From: Lentimicrobiaceae bacterium
GTDB taxonomy: Bacteria; Bacteroidota; Bacteroidia; Bacteroidales; WCHB1-69
NCBI GenBank assembly: GCA_009787485.1
Contig: WQWP01000003.1
Location: 1-42,075, forward strand
Direction: 5' to 3'
DNA: 42,075 bases
Shown: piece after piece, positions 1 to 5,064 of the stretch
How the letters are laid out: every line of letters starts with the position of its first letter
Position numbering within the stretch: position 1 is the stretch's first letter
Notes under the pieces: generated by a model
The model's input: the letters and a program-made list of their open reading frames with translations, nothing else
The model's database searches: none
Told to the model about the DNA's origin: nothing
Translations under genes and position numbers: made by a program

Positions 1-29
1 ATTGTAGTTTTATGGCATCAAAAAAATGC

Positions 30-37
30 TATTTTTG
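30..37 (+). promoter_or_regulatory. -7 promoter element of the CAT tRNA gene
   Basis: TATTTTTG matches the Bacteroidetes housekeeping -7 consensus TAnnTTTG. It ends 26 bp before the mature tRNA 5' end, which fits a short tRNA leader. A -33 TTG element is not clear this close to the window edge. Confidence 0.55.
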
Positions 38-63
38 CAGCCGTTTTTCAAGTGCGAAAAACC

Positions 64-137
64 GGTCCCTTAGCTCAGACGGTTAGAGCATCTGACTCAT
101 AATCAGGGGGTCCTTGGTTCGATTCCAAGAGGGACCA
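64..137 (+). tRNA. tRNA with CAT anticodon (elongator Met likely, Ile2 possible)
   Basis: A 74-nt cloverleaf can be drawn. The 7-bp acceptor stem pairs GGTCCCT with AGGGACC and is followed by discriminator A. The D arm is GCTC/GAGC, the anticodon stem TCTGA/TCAGG has loop CTCATAA (anticodon CAT), and the T arm is CTTGG/CCAAG with loop TTCGATT. A CAT anticodon can be elongator methionine or a lysidine-modified isoleucine tRNA; the TCTGA-CTCATAA-TCAG arm is typical of elongator Met. CCA is not fully encoded. The 3' half serves as attachment site for the element to its right; the gene is intact. Confidence 0.93.
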
Positions 138-138
138 C
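95..138 (+). repeat. attL: 3' end of the tRNA gene, direct repeat with attR
   Basis: These 44 bp run from the anticodon loop to just past the acceptor stem. They recur at 7775-7818 with a single difference (position 124 T against 7804 C). A tRNA 3' end duplicated about 7.7 kb away, with a tyrosine recombinase gene between, is the classic signature of site-specific integration. Confidence 0.9.
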
Positions 139-151
139 AAATGAAAATAAG

Positions 152-181
152 ACAGTTACAAAAACCCTGTAACTGTTTTTT
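152..181 (+). terminator. Intrinsic terminator after the tRNA gene
   Basis: ACAGTTACA (152-160) pairs with TGTAACTGT (168-176) around a 7-nt loop, followed by a T run. It lies inside the element and would end tRNA transcription after integration. Confidence 0.8.
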
Positions 182-190
182 TATTGCTCC

Positions 191-208
191 TGAACAAATT
201 TTGAACAA
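191..208. repeat. Candidate integrase arm-type site, left copy
   Basis: TGAACAAATTTTGAACAA consists of two TGAACAA units whose starts are 11 bp apart, about one helical turn. The same 18 bp occur perfectly at 7629-7646 near the other end. Paired short repeats inside both ends of a tyrosine-recombinase element suggest arm-type binding sites, as known for lambda Int and IntDOT; the role is inferred. Confidence 0.5.
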
Positions 209-294
209 ACAAATCGTCTCAGTTAGTTTTTCAGGATGATTTCCTATTTTAATTCAAACCGTATTCCCGATATTTTTTCATAAAAATTGTTAAA

Positions 295-345
295 AAACCG
301 CAACCATTGCAAATTAGTGGATATACATTTTATAATGAGGGGAAG
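295..345 (+). promoter_or_regulatory. Control region of the replicase-like gene, duplicated at 1586-1631
   Basis: The segment shares AAACCGCAAC, TTGCAAA, ATATACA and TATAA blocks, in the same order, with 1586-1631, ahead of the next gene. TTGCAA (307-312) and TATAAT (331-336) are 18 bp apart and resemble sigma-70 hexamers rather than the usual Bacteroidetes TTTG/TAnnTTTG pair. An imperfect hairpin (336-357, TGAGGGG against CCCCTCA) lies between this region and the ATG at 383 and could control translation. Confidence 0.45.
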
Positions 346-382
346 ATTCCCCCCTCAGAAATAATATAAACACACACACACC

Positions 383-1624
383 ATGTACAAAACAAAAGAA
401 GAAAGATTGTATTTTTTACAAGATTATCAAAATTTTGATGACATTTATTTAAAACACAGAGACGCAAATTTCAACAAAGGTAATCCACGAAAATATATCA
501 GATGTTCAAAAGAAAGTATTTTAAATTCCAAAATTATAATTTTTAAAAATCAAAAATTCAATTATCTTTGTTTGGACTGCGACAAAGGTATTAGCAAATT
601 AAATGATGAAATTATTGATTTTCTTAATCAGTATAACATAGTTTATTTTATCACACAGGGAAGTTGGACAGAGGGAAAACCGACAGACTCGGCAACGTTA
701 TGTATTCAATATAAAAATTTCAACAACGAAATTCGCAAAAAATTGAACAGACTTTTTATAGTTGTTTCGAGACTTGACGGTGAAATGACATGTGATCCGT
801 TGGCAATTGGAGATCAGATGAAATCGGTTTTCACATATCAAATGGAAAGTAAGTATTACAATAGAGAGGGTGGAAACGTTTTTGATTTAGAGAGATTGAA
901 TGAAATTGCATATTCACATTTTAATAAAAATTGGGATGAGGTAAATCGTTTGGCAAATCAATATAGAAGTGAATCGTATTATCAGAAATATAGAGCAATG
1001 AGAGAGAAAGATTTTGAGGGTATTTGTTTTAGCAAGTTGGAAAAGTATTATCAATATATGAGCAAACACAATTACAATAATTGGTTATTTATTCAAAAAG
1101 AAATTGATGAAGATTTTAATTTGATAATGAAAAAATACAAATCACTGCCATTAGCAAAGAAAATACAAACCGTCCATAAAAAAACATTAATTAGAGATTA
1201 TGTTTTGATAAATTGGTGTAAATGTGATGGTTATACGGAAGATTTAAAATTTTTTGCCGATTTATTGAAGAAAAAATTTAAGATAACATCAAAGAGACAG
1301 ATTTACAAAGTTGCGAAAGAAAAAGAAATACAACCATTCAATATAAGTTCCAAGTATTTAGATTATGTTTCTTTGATTAATGACGAACATTTAATAACAA
1401 TAAAAGACAAATTAAACGATTGCAAAACAAAGACAAGAAAACGTATAAAACCAACAAAGAAACACAAAGAACACAAAAACAAAGGGAAAGTTACAATGTA
1501 TTTTATAGAGAAGAACGGAAAGATTAAAGAAGTAAAATCAAATGAGAAGTCTGCATATTTAAAAAGAGGGTGGACGATTGTTGTAAAACCGCAACTTTTG
1601 CAAAGAGACGAATATACATTATAA
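383..1624 (+). CDS. Putative replication initiator / replicase-like protein (413 aa)
   Basis: Function is not certain. The N-terminal half has an acidic pair after a beta strand (YLCLDCD, about residues 61-67), a later strand in a GSW-TEGKPTDSATLCIQY context, and a CDPLAIGDQMKS segment. This order recalls the archaeo-eukaryotic primase fold of plasmid replicases (Replicase family, ColE2 type). The C-terminal half is lysine-rich and helical, with a possible HTH (KITSKRQIYKVAKEKE) near residue 310. It is the first gene inside attL, 58 bp upstream of the HTH gene, a position where such elements often carry a replication protein. Composition is very AT-rich. It could instead be a mobilisation or regulatory protein. 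The start ATG follows an ACACAC-rich leader. Confidence 0.5.
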   Translation: MYKTKEERLYFLQDYQNFDDIYLKHRDANFNKGNPRKYIRCSKESILNSKIIIFKNQKFNYLCLDCDKGISKLNDEIIDFLNQYNIVYFITQGSWTEGKPTDSATLCIQYKNFNNEIRKKLNRLFIVVSRLDGEMTCDPLAIGDQMKSVFTYQMESKYYNREGGNVFDLERLNEIAYSHFNKNWDEVNRLANQYRSESYYQKYRAMREKDFEGICFSKLEKYYQYMSKHNYNNWLFIQKEIDEDFNLIMKKYKSLPLAKKIQTVHKKTLIRDYVLINWCKCDGYTEDLKFFADLLKKKFKITSKRQIYKVAKEKEIQPFNISSKYLDYVSLINDEHLITIKDKLNDCKTKTRKRIKPTKKHKEHKNKGKVTMYFIEKNGKIKEVKSNEKSAYLKRGWTIVVKPQLLQRDEYTL

Positions 1625-1631
1625 AGGGAAA
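1586..1631 (+). promoter_or_regulatory. Second copy of the duplicated control region
   Basis: It overlaps the last codons of the replicase-like gene and precedes the HTH gene at 1683. It shares ordered blocks with 295-345, including TTGCAA and TATAAA about 16 bp apart. It probably gives the HTH and integrase genes a promoter regulated like that of the replicase-like gene. Confidence 0.4.
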
Positions 1632-1682
1632 CCAAAGAAAAATTATTGTATATTACACACATAAAATAAAAACATATCAATT

Positions 1683-1979
1683 ATGAGAACAACAGATGAA
1701 AAATTCGTTGTACAATTGACGGTACAACAATTAAAAGAAATTATTTGCGAAGTAATCGCAACATCATTCACAGCAAACACATTGCCAAAATATGAATCAA
1801 CGGCAACGGAACGTGGCAAAAAATTGACTGGACTAAGAGAATTATCAAAACACATCGGTTGCGGTGTGAATAGTGCATTAAAAATCAAAAATGAGGGGAA
1901 AGTTCCATATTCAAAAATTGGCAATAGATTTTATTTTTATTCAAATGAGGTGGATATTGCATTACAACATACGGTATAG
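1683..1979 (+). CDS. DUF3853-like helix-turn-helix protein, possible excisionase/directionality factor (98 aa)
   Basis: The C-terminal half reads LRELSKHIGCGVNSALKIKNEGKVPYSKIGNRFYFYSNEVD (split here only by reading; residues about 51-91). That is a MerR/excisionase-type winged helix: an HTH followed by a G(K/R)-(F/Y)-F wing. It matches DUF3853 proteins of Bacteroidetes mobile elements. The N-terminal segment (VVQLTVQQLKEIICEVI) is a typical short amphipathic helix of the group. It sits 48 bp before the integrase gene, as expected for a recombination directionality factor. DNA binding is likely; the excisionase role is inferred from context. Confidence 0.7.
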   Translation: MRTTDEKFVVQLTVQQLKEIICEVIATSFTANTLPKYESTATERGKKLTGLRELSKHIGCGVNSALKIKNEGKVPYSKIGNRFYFYSNEVDIALQHTV

Positions 1980-2027
1980 TTTTATCGTATTTTTAATTAA
2001 TACAGTCAAAAAAATAAAAAGAATACA

Positions 2028-3332
2028 ATGAAAAAACAGTCAAAGAAAAGTATTGATATTCATAACAAGGAAAGAATACCCGCAATAGAAGAAAGAAATA
2101 TTGGTGGTGTGGGAATAAGATTGATGTATGATACCAGAAATTACAAAAAAGAAGATAGGTGTCTTATTGCCGTTTGTGTAACATATTCATACAAAAGATG
2201 GTATTATCCAACCGGAACGAATTCATCCCTTGATGACTATCTCCGTATAGTAAATGCAGGAACACAGGGAAAATGGTGTGAGATGAAGAAAGATTTAGTT
2301 CGATATTTTAATTATGTAGAAACGGCTGTAAAAGAGTTGATTACAGACGGATTTTCATTAGAAAAATTAAAAGAACGTATTGGAAAGGGAAGCAAAATTG
2401 CCAAAACAGATTTATTCGGTTATTGGGAGGAGATTGCCGAGACGAAACGAAAATATAGAACAAAACAAGGTTATTTAGGTTCATTAAATTCATTCAAAAA
2501 ATTTCGCAATAATGTGAATTTAATGGTAGGGGATGTTACCGAGACGATGATTGAAGATTGGAAAGAGGAAATGGAAAGTATAGGAAATGGGAATACGACA
2601 CAAGCAATTTATTTGCGAAGTTTAAGAGCAATTTTGAATTGTGCAATAGCAGATAATATTATTACGAAAAAACCAAAAATCATATTTCCTGTAAGTAGCA
2701 GACGGACAGATAATTTCATTCCTGTAGCAGATATTTTGAAATTAAAATCGTTTGTTGCTCCTGATGATTGGACAAATGCAGAAAAAAAATGTATTCAGAG
2801 AGCAATTGATTGGTGGTTAATATTATATTGCTGCAATGGATGCAATACGGTTGATTTGGCAGAGTTAAAATGGAATGATAATTATTTTTATGACAATGAA
2901 TTATCGTTCATTAGAAGTAAGATAAGGAGCAAAAAAGAGATAGAGGTAAAAATACCAGTTATACCCGAATTAAAAGAGTTATTGAAAAAATACGGTAGTA
3001 TTCCCGAAAAAAACAAATTAGTATTTCCTCAAATTTTAAGAGATGCAGCAACCGAAAAACAAAAGGTTGACCGTATTCACGGTTTCAATAAAAAGATGAT
3101 TAGAAAATGGTTAGTTTTGCCGTGTGAAAAATTAGGTATTAGAAACATTGGTGCACAATTTGCCCGAAATTCGTTTATTACGACCCTCACACATCACGGA
3201 GTATCAGATAGTTACATTGATCGTGCAGTGGGACATACGGATAACCTTTTGCGAGGTTATCAAGGTGGGTTTTCAAAAAAGAAACGATATGAGTTTAATA
3301 GTCAATTATTTATAGACCCTGAATTAGATTAA
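2028..3332 (+). CDS. int: Tyrosine recombinase (integrase) of the element, IntDOT-like with altered catalytic residues (434 aa)
   Basis: An N-terminal arm-binding region and SAM-like core-binding domain (about 125-215) precede a catalytic domain (about 230-420). Visible active-site positions are K298 in FIRSKIR, R380 in QFARNSF, H403 in VGHTDN and the nucleophile Y411 in LLRGYQGGF. The first catalytic arginine position, in the (R)G-x-x-x-x-DLA-x-LKW motif, is Asn270, and the HxxR histidine is Gln377. IntDOT of CTnDOT is also known to lack the first arginine, so the enzyme may still be active. It should catalyse exchange between the tRNA attB and the element attP. It is the third gene from the left end, after the HTH gene, and its 3' end overlaps a convergent small ORF by 9 bp. 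Confidence 0.88.
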   Translation: MKKQSKKSIDIHNKERIPAIEERNIGGVGIRLMYDTRNYKKEDRCLIAVCVTYSYKRWYYPTGTNSSLDDYLRIVNAGTQGKWCEMKKDLVRYFNYVETAVKELITDGFSLEKLKERIGKGSKIAKTDLFGYWEEIAETKRKYRTKQGYLGSLNSFKKFRNNVNLMVGDVTETMIEDWKEEMESIGNGNTTQAIYLRSLRAILNCAIADNIITKKPKIIFPVSSRRTDNFIPVADILKLKSFVAPDDWTNAEKKCIQRAIDWWLILYCCNGCNTVDLAELKWNDNYFYDNELSFIRSKIRSKKEIEVKIPVIPELKELLKKYGSIPEKNKLVFPQILRDAATEKQKVDRIHGFNKKMIRKWLVLPCEKLGIRNIGAQFARNSFITTLTHHGVSDSYIDRAVGHTDNLLRGYQGGFSKKKRYEFNSQLFIDPELD

Positions 3333-3599
3333 TACATTATCGCTATATTTATGCAATTTTGCAAAAGAAAGTAGTTTGTTGTAATTATTTTCGGTTGTAA
3401 TAATTGTATAGGAGTTTGCATCAATTTTAATCGGTTTTAATTCCCCACGACAGATTAGGAGTATCATTTTATCCAACATGGCAATTAGTCCATCGTCGTT
3501 TTTAATATATTCATCAGAATACAAAACATATTTTTTCGTTGCACCCTCATTGACATTTTCGTTAAGAAAATTATCAAATGTTGTATATCCTTTAATCAT
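3324..3599 (-). CDS. Hypothetical small protein (91 aa)
   Basis: No family is recognised. The product is a mixed alpha/beta, acidic-to-neutral protein without signal peptide or membrane segment (it opens MIKGYTTFDNFLNENVNEG). It is convergent with the integrase gene, overlapping its last 9 bp, and is the only minus-strand gene of the element. Codon use matches the AT-rich left arm. It could be an antitoxin-like or regulatory accessory protein, but nothing in the sequence shows this. Confidence 0.5.
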   Translation of the reverse strand: MIKGYTTFDNFLNENVNEGATKKYVLYSDEYIKNDDGLIAMLDKMILLICRGELKPIKIDANSYTIITTENNYNKLLSFAKLHKYSDNVLI

Positions 3600-3640
3600 A
3601 GTAACCGTATTTTTTGTATATATCCCAATTTAAAATTTCA

Positions 3641-3648
3641 TGTATTTT
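3641..3648 (+). promoter_or_regulatory. -7 promoter element driving the structured region
   Basis: TATTTTTG is a perfect TAnnTTTG match on the plus strand, with a TTTTTTG tract about 23 bp upstream as a possible -33 element. No gene starts for over 250 bp downstream. A transcript from here would first cross the inverted-repeat region 3733-3854. Confidence 0.45.
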
Positions 3649-3654
3649 TGCACC

Positions 3655-3860
3655 CTGATTATAAACGAAAATTTATTGCATTATGACGTAGAAATAGTCT
3701 GAAAAATTTAATAGTGATTTGCTATTATTCTTCCATCCAATTACGACATTAATTTATTCTTTACGGAATGATTTTGTAAATCATCAAAAAGATGAGGAAC
3801 AATTTTGCTGAAAGATATGTGTCGTAACATGGATGGCAGCAAAATTTGTTCCTCACTATT
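3655..3860 (+). ncRNA. Candidate structured RNA or DNA region with interleaved inverted repeats
   Basis: No convincing gene lies here. Arm A (3733-3747) pairs with A' (3821-3836): CCATCC and TTACGAC are matched, with a small internal loop. Arm B (3794-3810) pairs with B' (3837-3854) over 17 bp with one bulged base. The order is A-B-A'-B', and A' directly abuts B', which is pseudoknot topology. A perfect 7-bp hairpin (ATGATTT, loop TGT, AAATCAT; 3768-3784) lies between A and B, and AATAG/CTATT near 3709-3725 forms another. A T-rich stretch follows B'. It may be a small RNA or long 5' leader of the next ORF, or a DNA-level site such as an origin. Confidence 0.45.
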
Positions 3861-3955
3861 TTTTAATAAGTTTCAATGTGAGTACAAAAATAATAAAAAA
3901 ATAAATGGAGTTGCCGATAGCCAAAAGTGGAGGCAAAATTTTAAATTTATACAAT

Positions 3956-4180
3956 ATGGTAACGTTTTATGTAGTAAAAGATTATGAAACACCGGAACAT
4001 GCAGGTGCAAGTGGTTTATTTCAATTGATTACAGTTAGTATTCATCGTGATGATGATGAAATTGATGATGTAACAAATGAAGTTGATTCGGGTAAATTTT
4101 TTAGGGATGATGAAGAATTAAAAAAATATTTTTCAAAAGTATTTGAAATAGAAGAGGATATAATGATTGCGGAAGACTAA
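3956..4180 (+). CDS. Hypothetical small acidic protein (74 aa; 91 aa from the upstream ATG at 3905)
   Basis: The product begins MVTFYVVKDYETPEHAG and has a strongly acidic C-terminal half (DDDEIDDVTNEVDSGKFF, then EIEEDIMIAED). No family is recognised. The start at 3956 is preferred because the preceding 17 residues are unlike the rest, but the ATG at 3905 follows an A-rich leader and is also possible. Small acidic proteins of mobile elements include DNA mimics and anti-defence factors; that is only a thought. A short hairpin ACCGA/TCGGT (about 4197-4211) lies just after the stop. Confidence 0.5.
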   Translation: MVTFYVVKDYETPEHAGASGLFQLITVSIHRDDDEIDDVTNEVDSGKFFRDDEELKKYFSKVFEIEEDIMIAED

Positions 4181-4486
4181 AAAAATTGTTGAAAAAACCG
4201 ATTTATTCGGTGTGATGATTGGTGTTGTGGGTAGGTATGGAGTCAGCAATGAATGATGTTGTGTGTTTAAAACATGTAAATTACATTTGTTTGTTGTATT
4301 ACAATATGTTAGCGGACATGTGTGGGTAAGTGATATGATGTAACGACGTGCAAAAAATTATTATTGATTTAAAAAAAAAAAAAAAACGATGTATAAATGA
4401 TATCATAATTATTGATATTCTTTATTATTAAATTCTAAATAACAACACAAGTCATTGAACCAAAGCAAATTATTTTTTATTTTGAA
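4181..4486. other. Gene-free stretch with a 16-A tract
   Basis: No open frame of substance is seen. The stretch contains a hairpin right after the preceding ORF, GT-rich DNA with two ACATGT palindromes, an uninterrupted run of 16 A (4371-4386), the palindrome ATGATATCAT (4397-4406) and then the promoter-like leader of the first tandem module. Confidence 0.5.
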
Positions 4487-4527
4487 TTTGGCGAAAATAT
4501 GAAATTATCAATTTAAAAACGAACAAT
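4487..4527 (+). repeat. Promoter-like leader repeat, copy 1
   Basis: The repeat comprises TTGGCGAAAATA, then AAATTATCAATT, then an A-rich run ending at an ATG. It is closely similar to 4672-4716 and 5024-5064. The preceding TGAATTTG is one base from the TAnnTTTG -7 box, so the repeat may be a promoter plus 5' untranslated region. Confidence 0.55.
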
Positions 4528-4851
4528 ATGAAAAAGAGAAGGAAACAGTTTGACTTGGAAGTTCAAAACGTAGGTGATGTTTTTTGGATCGGGTACACAA
4601 AGACACCCGAAGACTTACACTGTGATTTTGAATTTAACTTCCGTCAGGGACTGTTTCCTTTTTATTTTAAGGTTGCAAAAATAGGAAATTATCAATTAAT
4701 AACAAACAAAAACAAAATGGGAGTGTTTCGACTGAGAACCCCCTTCGAAGTAGTTAACACCTCTCAGTTACAAGACTGTAACTTTTCATGGAACAGTGCA
4801 ATGTTTTATAGTTTAAGTTCTGTTTACTTTACTCCCATGTTTTTGTTTTAA
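4528..4851 (+). CDS. Doubtful ORF across tandem modules 1 and 2 (107 aa)
   Basis: The frame opens MKKRRKQFDLEVQNVG and ends SVYFTPMFLF. It begins at the ATG directly after a leader repeat, as the surface-protein gene does, and stays open through the second leader, where an in-frame ATG (4717) would start a 44-residue product. Nothing resembling a known family is visible. The lysine-rich start and phenylalanine-rich end follow from the inverted repeat joining both ends of module 1. A stop-free run this long in AT-rich DNA is suggestive, but structural constraint on the DNA or RNA may explain it. Confidence 0.3.
   Translation: MKKRRKQFDLEVQNVGDVFWIGYTKTPEDLHCDFEFNFRQGLFPFYFKVAKIGNYQLITNKNKMGVFRLRTPFEVVNTSQLQDCNFSWNSAMFYSLSSVYFTPMFLF
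4539..4660 (+). ncRNA. Tandem structured module 1
   Basis: AAGGAAACAGT (4539-4549) pairs with ACTGTTTCCTT (4650-4660). Further inward TGAC/GTCA (4551-4554, 4643-4646) and GGAAGTT/AACTTCC (4557-4563, 4636-4642) extend the rod, then CAAAA/TTTTG. TCGGGT/ACCCGA (4589-4594, 4605-4610) closes an inner hairpin. Over 30 pairs form a long hairpin with small internal loops, followed by T-rich DNA. No known RNA family is recognised. Confidence 0.5.
4672..4716 (+). repeat. Promoter-like leader repeat, copy 2
   Basis: The repeat comprises TTGCAAAAATA, then GAAATTATCAATT, then an A-rich run to ATG 4717. TAAGGTTG (4668-4675) matches TAnnTTTG at all but one position. It starts 185 bp after copy 1. Confidence 0.55.
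4704..4850 (+). ncRNA. Tandem structured module 2
   Basis: ATGGGAGT (4717-4724) pairs with ACTCCCAT (4831-4838), and AAACAAAAAC upstream pairs with GTTTTTGTTT downstream, with a 3-nt bulge between. Inside, ACTGAGA (4731-4737) pairs with TCTCAGT (4762-4768). The perfect hairpin AGTTACA-AGAC-TGTAACT (4766-4783) overlaps that stem, so the two are alternatives. The inner bounded length is 122 nt, the same as module 1, with unrelated stem sequence. Confidence 0.5.
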
Positions 4852-4860
4852 TTTGAAATG

Positions 4861-5021
4861 CAAATGAAAAAACCGGAAATTTTGTTTTATCCAACAGGTT
4901 CCACGATGTATTTAACACATTTGGGCGAGACCTTGATAATCTGCCAGTTGTGCGCAACCATAAGGTTGACAAAATGGAAAAAAAACCTTTGGTTTCCATG
5001 TTTCCGGTTTAATTTCATTTG
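4861..5021 (+). ncRNA. Tandem structured module 3
   Basis: CAAATGAAA plus AAACCGGAAA (4861-4879) pairs with TTTCCGGTTT plus TTTCATTTG (5001-5021), 19 bp with a 2-nt bulge. Inside, GTTG/CAAC and CAACC/GGTTG (around 4948-4968) are alternative hairpins, and ATGG plus AAACC pairs with GGTTT plus CCAT (4974-4999). A 54-codon frame beginning MQMKKPEILFYP runs across the module but resembles no known protein. The module lies immediately before the leader of the surface-protein gene. Confidence 0.5.
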
Positions 5022-5023
5022 AA

Positions 5024-5064
5024 TTTGCAAAAATAGACATATTAATCAATTAAAAACAATAATT
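5024..5064 (+). promoter_or_regulatory. Promoter-like leader repeat, copy 3, of the surface-protein gene
   Basis: The repeat comprises TTTGCAAAAATA, then ATTAATCAATT, then an A-rich run to the ATG at 5065. It is the third clear copy of the repeat that opens modules 1 and 2. TGAATTTG (5020-5027) is one base from the -7 consensus. The right arm of module 3 overlaps the place where -33 contacts would be, so structure and transcription may interfere. Confidence 0.55.

Noticed and set aside
3805..3987. 60-codon plus-strand frame
   Set aside because: It begins inside the interleaved inverted-repeat region, has a random-looking product and overlaps the better ORF at 3956-4180.
4861..5021. Module 3 as an invertible promoter segment for the surface-protein gene
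   Set aside because: The inverted repeats fit in length, but the repeats of modules 1 and 2 have different sequences, so one recombinase could not use all three. No good outward promoter is seen within. Not excluded for module 3 alone.
4487..5064. CRISPR array
   Set aside because: Leaders recur only three times, at 185- and about 350-bp steps, with structured modules between them and no cas genes; the spacing does not fit.
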